In this document: positions 30,626 to 39,237 of the stretch, piece by piece
Numbering within the stretch: the first letter of the stretch is position 1
Layout: every line of letters begins with the position of its first letter
NCBI GenBank assembly: GCA_005889405.1
Contig: VBFY01000036.1
Span: 1-47,231, forward strand
Direction: 5' to 3'
Length of the DNA: 47,231 bases
From: Chloroflexota bacterium
Lineage (GTDB): Bacteria; Chloroflexota; Limnocylindria; P2-11E
Translations under genes and position numbers: made by a program
Notes under the pieces: model-generated
Told to the model about the DNA's origin: nothing
Database searches by the model: none
What the model saw: only the letters and a program-made list of their open reading frames with translations

Positions 30626-32595
30626 AGCTCGAGGAGCGCATCCGCATCGAGCCCGATGGGTCGGTGACCGCGTTCTCCGGCAAGATCGAGTTCGGTCAGG
30701 GCATCCGCACCGCCTTCGCGCAGCTCGTCGCGAACGAGCTCGACGTCCCGGTGGAGCGCGTGCGCGTCGTCCTCGGCGACACCGCGCAGGTGCCGTTCGA
30801 CTTCGGGACCTTCGGAAGCAACTCCGTCGCACAGGAGGCGCCCGCGCTGCGCCTCGCGGCGGCGTTCGCGCGGCGCAGCTTGATCAGGCGAGCGTCCGCG
30901 CATCTCGGCCTGCCCGCGGCGCGACTCGACACGCGGGGCGGCACCATCGGCGACGGCGACGGCAAACGGGTGAGCTACGCCGACCTCGTGCGCGACGCGC
31001 CGCTGACGGGCGCCGTCCCGGACAACGAGCCGCTGCTGCCGCCGGAACGCTGGGGGTCCATCGGCAAGCCGCTTTCGCGGGTCGAGGCGCGCGACATCGT
31101 CACCGGACGGGCGCGCTACTCGGCTGACGTCCGGCCGGCCCGCTTGGCGCGCGGCGCGATCGCGCGCCCCCCGGCGCGCGGCGGTCGCGCGACACGCGTG
31201 GACGATCAGGCCGCGCGCGCCATGCCCGGCGTCATTGCGGTCGTGCACGACGGCGACATCGTCGGCGTCGTCGCCGAGCGCGAGGAGCAGGCGCGCGCCG
31301 CCGCGGATGCGCTCGAGATCGATTGGGAGATGCCGAAATCCGAGCCCTCGGAGACACAGGTCGTAGCGATGCGCGAGGACGCCGGCACCGATGCCGCACT
31401 CGCATCCGCCGCGCTCACACGCTCCGCGACGTATACGCTGCCGTCGATCGCGAGCGCCTCGATCGGTCCAAGTGCCGCGGTCGTCGACGTGCGGCCCGAC
31501 GGCGCCACGGTCTACGCCGGGACGCACCGTCCGTTCGGACTGCGCGATGCCGTCGCCGGTTCCGTGGGACTCCCCAAGGAAAGCGTGCGCGTCATGCCGC
31601 AGATGTCGAGCGGCACGTACGGCCGCAGCAGCGCGCCCGACGTGTCGGTCGAGGCCGCGGTCCTGTCCAAGCACGCGCGCCGTCCGGTGCTCGTGCAGTG
31701 GTCGCGGGCGGAGGAGTTCGCGTACTCCCCCAGCCGGCCAGAGGCGGTCCTCGAGGTCACGGCCGGGCTCGACGCGAGCGGGAACATGGTCGCGTGGCGC
31801 TACGACGAGCACACCAACGTCCACACCGCCGCGGGTCCGGATCCGCGCGTCGCGGCGATGACCTCGGGCCGCAACGCCGTGCCCCCGTACACGATCCCGA
31901 GCGCGCGTGTCGTCCTGTTTGTCGAGCCGACGCCGCTGCGCACCGCGAACTTCCGCTCGCTCGCGGCAGCGGAGAACGTCTTCGCGATCGAGTCGTTCGT
32001 CGATGAGCTGGCTCACGCCTCGCAGCAGGACCCGCTCGCGTTCCGGCTGCGTCACTCGGGTGACCCGCGCCTGCGCCGCGTGATGGAGCGGGTCGCGGAC
32101 GTGAGCGGGTATGGGAAGAAGCTCCCCGCGCGGCGGGGGCACGGCTTCGCGTGCACCCTCTATCACGGCACCTACGTCGCGCAGGTCGCCGAGGTCGAGG
32201 TCGCTGCCTCCGGCGCGGTGCGCGTGCTGCGCGTGTGGTGTGTCGTCGATCCGGGCCTGGTGATCAATCCCGACGGCGTGCGCAATCAGGTCGAGGGCGG
32301 CATCCAGCAATCGGCGTCGTGGACCCTGCTCGAGGAGCTCCGTCACAAGAACGGTCGTGTCGCCACGACGTCCTGGGACACCTACCCGATCGCGACCTTC
32401 CGCGACGCGCCGGAGTCGATCGCGGTGCTGGTCGAGGGCGACTCGGGCGCGCCGTCGACCGGCGTTGGCGAGCCGGGCGCGGTGCCGACCCCGGCCGCGA
32501 TCGCGAACGCGGTCTTCGCCGCCTGCGGAGCGCGCGTTCGGGACGTGCCGCTCACGCCCCAGCGCGTGCGGAAGGCGGCTCAGCCGGTCGCGTAG
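30622..32595 (+). CDS. Molybdopterin subunit of a xanthine-oxidase-family oxidoreductase (IorB-like)
   Basis: A 657-residue molybdenum hydroxylase subunit. Visible are GKIEFGQGIRTAFAQLVANEL near the N-terminus, GSNSVAQEAPALRLAA, the hammerhead-type GSIGKPLSRVEARDIVTGRARYSADV, MPQMSSGTYGRSSAPDVSVEAA, and the catalytic-glutamate loop STGVGEPGAVPTPAAIANA near the C-terminus. The early placement of the GQGI motif is that of the IorB group rather than CoxL. The substrate, an aldehyde or N-heterocycle, cannot be told. No Tat signal is present, unlike many IorB proteins. Its last 16 bases overlap the convergent amidohydrolase gene. Confidence 0.87.
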   Translation: MKLEERIRIEPDGSVTAFSGKIEFGQGIRTAFAQLVANELDVPVERVRVVLGDTAQVPFDFGTFGSNSVAQEAPALRLAAAFARRSLIRRASAHLGLPAARLDTRGGTIGDGDGKRVSYADLVRDAPLTGAVPDNEPLLPPERWGSIGKPLSRVEARDIVTGRARYSADVRPARLARGAIARPPARGGRATRVDDQAARAMPGVIAVVHDGDIVGVVAEREEQARAAADALEIDWEMPKSEPSETQVVAMREDAGTDAALASAALTRSATYTLPSIASASIGPSAAVVDVRPDGATVYAGTHRPFGLRDAVAGSVGLPKESVRVMPQMSSGTYGRSSAPDVSVEAAVLSKHARRPVLVQWSRAEEFAYSPSRPEAVLEVTAGLDASGNMVAWRYDEHTNVHTAAGPDPRVAAMTSGRNAVPPYTIPSARVVLFVEPTPLRTANFRSLAAAENVFAIESFVDELAHASQQDPLAFRLRHSGDPRLRRVMERVADVSGYGKKLPARRGHGFACTLYHGTYVAQVAEVEVAASGAVRVLRVWCVVDPGLVINPDGVRNQVEGGIQQSASWTLLEELRHKNGRVATTSWDTYPIATFRDAPESIAVLVEGDSGAPSTGVGEPGAVPTPAAIANAVFAACGARVRDVPLTPQRVRKAAQPVA

Positions 32596-34268
32596 ATCAC
32601 GCGCCCGCCGAGGATCGTTCGGTCCACCTCGGTGGCGCGTATGTCCGACGCCGACGCGCGGAGGATGTCCCGTGACAGCACGACGAGATCCGCGAGCTTG
32701 CCGACGGTGATGCTGCCCTTCCGCTGCTCCTCGTGCGACGCGTACGCCGGCGTGATCGTGTACGCGGCGATCGCTTCCTCGACGCTGAGCCGCTGCTCCG
32801 GATGCCAGCCGCCAGCGGGGAGGCCGTCCGCGGATTGCCGCGTGATCGCGAGCGCGATGTTCTCGAGCGGGGCAAGCGGCGTCGCCTTCTGTTCGTTGTA
32901 GCTGCCGGGCCAGTCCGACACGATGTCCAGCCGCGCGCCGGCGTCGGCGAAGGAGCGCCAGGCGTGCGCGGTCATCGCACGGTCCGCGCCGAGCTTGCGC
33001 TCGACAGAGGATAGGTCGTTCACGAGCTGCTGCGGCGTGATGTCCACGTAGAGCCCGAGCCGCCCGATCCGCCCGATCTCGCGCGCGCTCGGGTACCAGG
33101 CGTGGATCACGCGGAAGCGCCGATCGCGAGGACCGTTCCGGCGGATCGCCGCCTCGTACCAGTCCAGGAGCAGCCGGTGCGCCTTGTCACCGACGGTGTG
33201 CACGACCGGGTCGAACCCGGCCGCGTCCGCACCCGCGATGTCCGCGGCCATCGTCGCTTCGTCGACGAAGCGGAAGGTGAAGCTGCCGCCGAAGCCGGGC
33301 ATATTCAGGTACGGCGCATCCATGAGGAAGCCGTCGATGAACGCCTTCATCGCGCCGAACCGGATGAGCCCGTCGTCGCTCCGCGGTCGGATGCCAGCGT
33401 CGACGGCGTCGCGCCAGGTGGGCAGCGACAAGAAAGCGTAGACACGAACGGTGAGCTCGCCACGACGCTGGAGCTCGCGGAAGAGCTCGAGGTCCGTCCC
33501 GCTTCGCTCGACGTTGGTGTGGAAGATATGGCGCTGCGTCGCGGCGTCGAGACGCGCGACGTCATGGATCGACGTGATGCCGACGCGACGCAGCTCGTCG
33601 AGCGCGACCCGCGCGCCGACGAGCTTCAGCTCGAGCGTGTCCGGCGGCACGAGCTCGACCATCCGCTCGCCGGCGCGACCGTGCATGACGCCGTTCAGAT
33701 CACCGGCCGCGTCGCGCTCGTTCCGACCGCCGCGCGGATCGGGCGCCTCCCGCGTCAGGCGCGCGCGCGCCAGCGCGAGCGAATTGGCGACATAGGCGCC
33801 GTCGACGCGCCGCAGGAGGACCGGATGCCGCGGTGCGGCGGCGTCGAGCGCGCGACGATCGATCGCCATCGGCGCTGGCCGCGCGCGTCCAAGCGCGTCG
33901 GCCTCCCAGGCCGCGGCGGCGCCAAGGTCACCGCCACCGATCCAGAGGCCCTCGGGCACACGCTCGGCGACCGCGGCGACGGCATCGGTGACCTCGCGCG
34001 GATCGCGAAGCTCGTACAGCGCGGCGCGGAAGGCCCACGCCGCGGCGTTTCCAAAGTGGGTGTGCGCGTCGATGAAGCCGGGCAGGAGGAGCCGGCCGGC
34101 GATATCGATGACCTCGGTGTGTGAGGCGCGGAGCGCAAGGGCGTCCGCGGCGGATCCGACGTGGACGATCCGGTCGCCGCGGACGGCGATGGCCTGCGCC
34201 TCGGGTAACGCCGGATCGACGGTCCAGACCCGTCCGCCATGGATGACGAGGTCGGCTGCTTCGGCCGT
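32580..34268 (-). CDS. Amidohydrolase family protein (YtcJ-like) with non-canonical start
   Basis: A 562-residue metal-dependent hydrolase of the Amidohydro_3/YtcJ group. It has the N-terminal beta strand pattern ADLVIHGGRVWTVDP, the metal site PGFIDAHTHFG (His69, His71), VHTVGDKAH, RVIHAWYP and SDWPGS. These enzymes cut amide or related C-N bonds in small molecules. The complete fold reaches back to 34268, but no ATG, GTG or TTG occurs in frame before GTG 33959, which would remove the metal-binding histidines. The likely start is ACG at 34268, 3 bases after the stop of the preceding gene. An ATC/GTC start or a sequencing error is possible. Confidence 0.78.
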   Translation of the reverse strand, partial: TAEAADLVIHGGRVWTVDPALPEAQAIAVRGDRIVHVGSAADALALRASHTEVIDIAGRLLLPGFIDAHTHFGNAAAWAFRAALYELRDPREVTDAVAAVAERVPEGLWIGGGDLGAAAAWEADALGRARPAPMAIDRRALDAAAPRHPVLLRRVDGAYVANSLALARARLTREAPDPRGGRNERDAAGDLNGVMHGRAGERMVELVPPDTLELKLVGARVALDELRRVGITSIHDVARLDAATQRHIFHTNVERSGTDLELFRELQRRGELTVRVYAFLSLPTWRDAVDAGIRPRSDDGLIRFGAMKAFIDGFLMDAPYLNMPGFGGSFTFRFVDEATMAADIAGADAAGFDPVVHTVGDKAHRLLLDWYEAAIRRNGPRDRRFRVIHAWYPSAREIGRIGRLGLYVDITPQQLVNDLSSVERKLGADRAMTAHAWRSFADAGARLDIVSDWPGSYNEQKATPLAPLENIALAITRQSADGLPAGGWHPEQRLSVEEAIAAYTITPAYASHEEQRKGSITVGKLADLVVLSRDILRASASDIRATEVDRTILGGRVIYATG

Positions 34269-34271
34269 GGG

Positions 34272-34502
34272 CTAGCTGATGCGGCGCCGCGCGTTGCGGC
34301 CGGCGCGATAGAGATTCGCTACGACGAGAACGACGACGAGCGCGAGAAGGAGCCAGCCGGCGTTCTCACGGACCGCGTCCGTCCCCGACGACGCGACGAG
34401 CCACGTGATCGCGAGCGCGACGATCGCGCCCACCGCGAGCTGCCCGTCGTCGACCAGGAGGCCGTAGGTGTTGTCCCAGATACCGCGGAGGGCGCTAAAC
34501 AT
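34272..34502 (-). CDS. Small two-helix membrane protein
   Basis: A 76-residue protein that I do not recognise. It has two hydrophobic helices (about 22-40, LAVGAIVALAITWLVAS, and 48-66, GWLLLALVVVLVVANLY) and a basic tail (RAGRNARRR). It overlaps the end of the larger membrane protein gene by 8 bases and its stop TAG is 3 bases from the presumed ACG start of the amidohydrolase, in the same frame. It may be a partner subunit of the larger membrane protein. Confidence 0.65.
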   Translation of the reverse strand: MFSALRGIWDNTYGLLVDDGQLAVGAIVALAITWLVASSGTDAVRENAGWLLLALVVVLVVANLYRAGRNARRRIS

Positions 34503-35262
34503 TGCGCGCCTCCACCCGCGCGCCCTCGGGGAGGAGCCAACGCAGCATACGGGCGGCGAGCCAGCTCGCCGCGAGGAACACGCCGAGGATGATCGGGATC
34601 GACGCGGCGTCGCCTGGCCACTCGGCGCCGATACCCTCGCCGAACCAGAACACCCCGAACGACGAGAGCATCGCGCCGACGCCGAACTTCATCCAGTTCT
34701 CGGGGACCGCCGTGAGCGGGTGGCGGAGCGCGGCGGCGATAGCGGTCACGATGATGCCGGCGACGATCGCGCCGACGATCGCCGCGTTCATCGCCGCGAC
34801 CCCCTTCGCGCCGAACGCGATGACGATGAACGCGACCTCGGTACCCTCGAGTAGCACGGCCTTGTACGCGACGATGGTGCCGATCCAGTCCCACTCGGTC
34901 TTCTTCAGGCCCTGCGAACGCAGCTGTGCGACTTCTCGCCGGTAGATCTCCTCCTCGTCGTGTAGGGCAACGATGCCCGCGAAGCGAAGCACCGCTTTGC
35001 GCAGCCAGCGCAGGCCGAAGAGGAGGAGCAGCGTTCCGACCACGCCGAGCAGGAGCTTCTCCGGGACGACGGTAACGAGCGCAACGCCAAGGGTGACGAC
35101 GATCACCGCGAGGGTGAGCGCGGCGAGCGCGGTGCCGACCAGCGGAGCGCGCCAGCCGCGCGTGATGCCGACCGCGAGCACGATGGTGGTCGCCTCCACG
35201 AACTCGACCGCGCTCGCGATGAACGCCGGGGTCGCGGCGATCGCGAGTGTGACGAGATCCAT
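34495..35262 (-). CDS. Predicted integral membrane protein (COG4280-like, transporter-type repeats)
   Basis: A 255-residue protein with six to seven helices. Two similar segments, SAVEFVEATTIVLAVG (about 17-32) and LLEGTEVAFIVIAFG (about 137-151), each place acidic residues inside a helix in an E-x-x-E-type pattern, as in inverted- or direct-repeat metal/cation transporters (compare TMEM165- and FTR1-type motifs). A charged cytoplasmic stretch (HDEEEIYRREVAQLRSQG) separates the halves. Likely a metal or cation carrier, but substrate and family are not secure. It shares a base with the binding-protein stop upstream. Confidence 0.65.
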   Translation of the reverse strand: MDLVTLAIAATPAFIASAVEFVEATTIVLAVGITRGWRAPLVGTALAALTLAVIVVTLGVALVTVVPEKLLLGVVGTLLLLFGLRWLRKAVLRFAGIVALHDEEEIYRREVAQLRSQGLKKTEWDWIGTIVAYKAVLLEGTEVAFIVIAFGAKGVAAMNAAIVGAIVAGIIVTAIAAALRHPLTAVPENWMKFGVGAMLSSFGVFWFGEGIGAEWPGDAASIPIILGVFLAASWLAARMLRWLLPEGARVEARNV

Positions 35263-36920
35263 TATTTATCCACCCAGACGTCGTTCAGTGGTGCACCGGT
35301 GAGACCGTCCGGGCCGGGTTTGAAGCCGTGGACCTTCGTCGACATCGCCTCGACCCGCACCTGGCTCATGACTCCGACATACGGAAGGATCTCCATGACC
35401 TTGCGCTGCGCGTCCTCATAGGTCTTCTTGCGGTCGGCGGTCCCGAGCTCCTGGCCCTGACCCTTTACGAGGAGCGCGTCGAGCGCGGGATCGTTGACAT
35501 TCGCGAAGTTGCTCCCGGACCCGCGGCCAGACGAGTGGTAGACGATGCGAAGCACACCATCAGGATCGACACTCGTCGACGCGGTCGCGGCCATGTTGTG
35601 CTTGTACGCGCGGACGTAGTCGAGATACGGACCGCGCTCCATCTTCTGGACTTTCAGGTCGATGCCGACGTCGCGCAGCTGCGACTGCATCGCTTCCGCG
35701 ATCTCGCTCCACGGGCTGCGGAACGTCGCGAGCAGGATCTCGAGCTTCTGCCCGCTCTTTTCGCGGATCGGCGCGGAGGCCCCGACCTTCCAGCCGGCGT
35801 TCTCGAGGAGCGTCTTCGCCTTCGCAGGATCGAAGTTGAAGCTGGTCTCGATCTCCTGCAGGCGCGCCCAGACGCCCTCGGAGAGCGGACCGACCGAGAC
35901 CTTGTGAACGCCGAAGAACAGCTTCTCGACGATCGACTTGCGGTCGATGGCCCAGTTCACGGCCTCACGCACGGCCTTGTCGTCGGTCGGCGCGCGCGTG
36001 ACGTTCATGAAGAACCCGAGGGTGTGGCTCGCCCGCGGCGAGTTGACGAACGTGAAGCGGCTGTCCGTCTTGAGGCGCGCGTAGTCCGCCTCGGTGACTT
36101 CGTCGATGACCAGGTTCTCGCCCGACTCGAGCGTCGCGACGCGCGTGGACGCGTCGGTGATCGCGCGGAACTTGACCGTCTGGAGGAAGGGCACGGCCTT
36201 GTTGACCGTGAGGTCGTTCCCCCAGTTGTAGTCGGCAAACTGCTCGAGAGTGACGACGCCGTCGGCGGAGCGGTTCACGAATTTGAACGGCCCCGAGCCG
36301 ACCGGCGCGACGGCCGAGTCGCCCGGCTTGAGCGTGTCGAGGTACTTCGGCGACAGGATGCCGAAGAAATATCGCCAGATCTGAAGCATGAACGCGTAAT
36401 ACGACTGCTTGAAGGTGAAGACCACGGTCTTCGTGTCCGGCGTCGTGATCATGTCGAGCGGGCCTACGAGCGACACGACCGCACCAGCCTTCAGCTTCGG
36501 GTCGAGGATGCGCTCGAACGAGCGTTTCACGGCATCGGCGGTGATGGTGCCGCCGTCGTGCGTCTTCACGCCGTCGCGAAGGGTGAAGGTGAACTTCTTG
36601 CCGCTGTCCTCGATCGTCCACTTGGACGCGAGCGCCGGGTAGAACTTCTGGTCAGCGTCCATCGTGACGAGCGTATCGAGGATGTTCTGCGCGACCTCAC
36701 CCGCGGCCGCGCCGGTGGTGAGCGCTGGGTCGATCGAATCGATCTTGTCCCACTGACCGAACGTGAGCGTGCCACCGCGCACCGGCGATGCCGACGGCTT
36801 GACCGTCGGCGACGCGGTCGTCAGGCCCGACGGCGTGCAGGACAGGACGGCGACGCCGGCCGCCGCCAGCGCCGAGCGGCGCAGGAATTCACGTCGGTAG
36901 AGCAGCGTGCGATCAGCCAT
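35262..36920 (-). CDS. Peptide/nickel-type ABC substrate-binding lipoprotein, Tat-exported
   Basis: A 552-residue family-5 solute-binding protein. The N-terminus has a twin-arginine signal, YRREFLRRSALAAAG, ending in a lipobox AVLSC, so it is probably exported folded and anchored by lipid. The family marks follow: GGTLTFGQWDKIDSIDPAL, LASKWTIEDSGKKFTFTLRDGVKTHDG, VGSGPF, and the C-terminal domain with VREAVNWAIDRKSI. The ligand is probably a short peptide or other amide-containing compound. ATG 36920 has a GGAGGG ribosome site 8 nt upstream and overlaps the aminotransferase stop by 8 bases. DppB/DppC permeases lie at 42.6-44.5 kb on the other strand. Confidence 0.9.
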   Translation of the reverse strand: MADRTLLYRREFLRRSALAAAGVAVLSCTPSGLTTASPTVKPSASPVRGGTLTFGQWDKIDSIDPALTTGAAAGEVAQNILDTLVTMDADQKFYPALASKWTIEDSGKKFTFTLRDGVKTHDGGTITADAVKRSFERILDPKLKAGAVVSLVGPLDMITTPDTKTVVFTFKQSYYAFMLQIWRYFFGILSPKYLDTLKPGDSAVAPVGSGPFKFVNRSADGVVTLEQFADYNWGNDLTVNKAVPFLQTVKFRAITDASTRVATLESGENLVIDEVTEADYARLKTDSRFTFVNSPRASHTLGFFMNVTRAPTDDKAVREAVNWAIDRKSIVEKLFFGVHKVSVGPLSEGVWARLQEIETSFNFDPAKAKTLLENAGWKVGASAPIREKSGQKLEILLATFRSPWSEIAEAMQSQLRDVGIDLKVQKMERGPYLDYVRAYKHNMAATASTSVDPDGVLRIVYHSSGRGSGSNFANVNDPALDALLVKGQGQELGTADRKKTYEDAQRKVMEILPYVGVMSQVRVEAMSTKVHGFKPGPDGLTGAPLNDVWVDK

Positions 36921-38247
36921 CGAGCGATCCCTCCAAGATGTCAATGCCCTCGGTGAGCTGCGCGTCGCTGATCGTCAGGGGTACGAGGGTGCGGATCACG
37001 TTGCTGTAAAGGCCGGCGCGCAGCAGCAGGAGCCCGCGGTCGCAGGCGCGCTTAATCGCCGCCTCTACCAGCTCGGGCGCCGGCTTCTTCGTCGCGCGAT
37101 CGCGCACGAGCTCGATCGCCTGCATCGCGCCGATGCCGCGAACCTCGCCGATGGTCGTGTTCCGCGCCGCGATGGCGTCAAAGCGTCGGCGGAGCGTCGC
37201 GCCGATCGCCGTCGCGCGCTCCGCGATGCGGTCACGTTCGATGATCTCGATCGTCTTGAGCGCGGCGACGCACGCGATCGGGTGGCCGCCGAAGGTGCTC
37301 CCGAGCGTGCCCGGCCCGAGCGCGTCGAACAGCTCGGCCCGACCGGTGACCGCGCCGATCGGAAAGCCGGCGCCGAGTGACTTGGAGGTGACGAGCAGAT
37401 CCGGCGTCACGCCTGCGTGCTCGATGGCGAACATCCGGCCGGTGCGAGCCAGGCCCGTCTGGATCTCGTCGGCGATGAACAGGATGTCGTGCCGGCGGCA
37501 GATCGCGGCGATGCGCTTCAGGAAGCGCGCCGGGGGAACGACGAACCCGCCCTCGCCCTGCACCGGCTCGATGATCACCGCGGCGACATGCTCGGGCGCG
37601 AGATTCGTTTCGAGCGCCTGCTCGAAGAGTCGCACGTGCAGCTCGGCGAGCTCCTCTTCACCCACGTCCGCGATCGGCCGGTACGGATAGGGGTACGGGA
37701 GGTGGGCGATGTTCGGCGTCGTCGAGCGCATGAAGGCCATCCGGGAGTTCTTCGTCTTTCCGGTGGCGGTCATCGCCGTGTAGGTGCGGCCGTGGAACGA
37801 GTTCTGGAACGCGATGATCCACTCACGCCCGGTCGCGACGCGGCCGATCTTGATCGCGTTCTCCACCGCTTCGGCGCCGCTGTTGGCGAAGACGCTCTTC
37901 GTCGCGACGGTCGAGCCCACCGCGCGCGGAAAGATCCGGTCGAGCTCCTGCGCGAGTCGGACATACGGTTCGTAGGTCACGACCTGGGCCGACACGTGCG
38001 CGTACCGCTCGAGCTGCTCGCGCACGGCCGCGATGATCTCGGGGTGCTGGTGGCCGAGGTTGAGCGCACCGATGCCGGCCACGAAGTCGAGGTAACGCTT
38101 GCCCTCGGGATCGAAGACCTCGGCGCCCGATGCGCGCGCGACGACGACAGGCGTGCCGACGTTCAGACCCTTCGGGACGTACTGCTCCCGAAGGCGGCGG
38201 ATCTCCGAGCTCGAAAGACCGGTGCGTGTCTCCGTGAGCGTGCTCAT
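36913..38247 (-). CDS. gabT: Class III pyridoxal-phosphate aminotransferase (GabT-like)
   Basis: The 444-residue enzyme matches class III omega-aminotransferases. It has FVAGIGALNLGHQHPE, the phosphate-binding ANSGAEAVENAIKI, SFHGRTYTAM, VIIEPVQGEGGF, Asp260 in LFIADEIQTGLARTG that contacts the pyridinium nitrogen, and Lys289 in LLVTSKSLGAG that binds pyridoxal phosphate. Closest in look to 4-aminobutyrate aminotransferase, which moves an amino group to 2-oxoglutarate, but the true substrate may be another omega-amino acid. It is translated after the RpiR regulator (ATGA overlap) and before the binding protein, forming one operon. Confidence 0.87.
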   Translation of the reverse strand: MSTLTETRTGLSSSEIRRLREQYVPKGLNVGTPVVVARASGAEVFDPEGKRYLDFVAGIGALNLGHQHPEIIAAVREQLERYAHVSAQVVTYEPYVRLAQELDRIFPRAVGSTVATKSVFANSGAEAVENAIKIGRVATGREWIIAFQNSFHGRTYTAMTATGKTKNSRMAFMRSTTPNIAHLPYPYPYRPIADVGEEELAELHVRLFEQALETNLAPEHVAAVIIEPVQGEGGFVVPPARFLKRIAAICRRHDILFIADEIQTGLARTGRMFAIEHAGVTPDLLVTSKSLGAGFPIGAVTGRAELFDALGPGTLGSTFGGHPIACVAALKTIEIIERDRIAERATAIGATLRRRFDAIAARNTTIGEVRGIGAMQAIELVRDRATKKPAPELVEAAIKRACDRGLLLLRAGLYSNVIRTLVPLTISDAQLTEGIDILEGSLDG

Positions 38248-39188
38248 TCCACTCTCCCCAGCGCGCGCTTGTCGATGCGTGCGCGCAGTTCTTGAAGCTC
38301 CTCGGCGGCCGCGAGCGCCGCCGCACGATCCTGACCCGCGAGACCGAACAACAGCGCGTCGAGTACGACGATCGTCAGCGCCGACAGATGGAACATGCCG
38401 CCGCCGGCGCGGCGCGCCGAGAGCGCGACCGTGAATTGCCCCGCGAGCGCGAGGCCCAGCGTGTCGGTGACGAGGATCGAGGGCAGCCTCAGCTCGCGCG
38501 CCCGTTCGAGCGTGAGCTCGGCCTCGGGGCTCGATCGGTCGTACGCCAGGACGATCACGACGTCGCCCCGGCGCATGTCGATCAGCGCGTCCGCCAACGC
38601 CTGGCCCCGCGCGCCGACCGCGACGGCTGGACGCCGCATGCGTCGCAGGCGCGCCGCGAAGTACTCACCGAGCGGAGCGTTCGGCCCGAGGCCCTGGATC
38701 ACGACGCGCTGCGCGCCGCCGAGCAGCCTCAGCGCTTTCGCGAAATCGGCGCCGCGCAGCGTCTCTCGCGCGTCCTGCAGCAACTGCATCTCGGTCGCGA
38801 GTACGTGCTCCAGAACGACCGCAGGGTCGTCGCCGAGATCCTCGATGCTCCGGCCCAGGCGCAGCGTTGGCGTCGCGCGCGTGCGGAGGGCGTCCTGTAG
38901 CTCGCTCTTGAGTGCGGGGAGTCCGCTGTAGCCAAGCGACTGAACGGCGCGGATCACCGTGGCGTCGCTCGTCTCGAGCTGCCGCGCGATGTCGACCGCG
39001 GACAGGAACACCGCCTCTTCGCGGTGCTGATCCAGGAACGTCGCGACGCGGTCTTCCGCCGGGCTTAGGCTGGGCCTGCTGGCGGCGATCCGTTCGTCGA
39101 GTGACGCCGCGAGCTTCTCTTCGCGCTTTCGGGCTGGCGCACCCTCGCGCCTGCGGCCGCTCATCGTAGCGTTTACTGCCGCTGCCAT
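38244..39188 (-). CDS. RpiR/MurR-family transcriptional regulator
   Basis: The 314-residue protein has an N-terminal helix-turn-helix of the RpiR type (residues about 30-105; SLSPAEDRVATFLDQH, FLSAVDIARQLETSDATVIRAVQSLGYSGLPAL) and a C-terminal SIS domain (about 150-290; GAQRVVIQGLGPNAPLGEYFAARL, DMRRGDVVIVLAYDRSS), which in other members binds a sugar phosphate. It heads the operon with the aminotransferase and binding protein and is divergent from the C45 hydrolase gene, so it probably governs both. ATG 39188 is favoured by a TACACT -10 box 12 nt upstream; ATG 39164 is an alternative. Confidence 0.87.
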   Translation of the reverse strand: MAAAVNATMSGRRREGAPARKREEKLAASLDERIAASRPSLSPAEDRVATFLDQHREEAVFLSAVDIARQLETSDATVIRAVQSLGYSGLPALKSELQDALRTRATPTLRLGRSIEDLGDDPAVVLEHVLATEMQLLQDARETLRGADFAKALRLLGGAQRVVIQGLGPNAPLGEYFAARLRRMRRPAVAVGARGQALADALIDMRRGDVVIVLAYDRSSPEAELTLERARELRLPSILVTDTLGLALAGQFTVALSARRAGGGMFHLSALTIVVLDALLFGLAGQDRAAALAAAEELQELRARIDKRALGRVE

Positions 39189-39198
39189 CGCTGGACTG

Positions 39199-39209
39199 TA
39201 GTGTATGCT
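39199..39209. promoter_or_regulatory. Symmetric divergent -10 region of the RpiR/C45 locus
   Basis: TAGTGTA (39199-39205) reads TAGTGT on the plus strand and TACACT on the minus strand; the overlapping TATGCT (39204-39209) is a better plus-strand -10. The plus transcript keeps a leader with an AAGGGGG ribosome site; the minus one would begin about 5 nt before ATG 39188. Confidence 0.45.
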
Positions 39210-39237
39210 GCGGGCACATTTCAAGGGGGTCGGTGCG

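Noticed and set aside
30271-32346. 691-codon open frame on the minus strand
   Set aside because: It is antisense to the clearly recognisable 2Fe-2S and molybdopterin subunit genes and its translation shows no family motif; such frames are common in GC-rich DNA.
35328-36956. 542-codon open frame on the plus strand
   Set aside because: Antisense to the family-5 binding protein, whose Tat signal and domains are complete.
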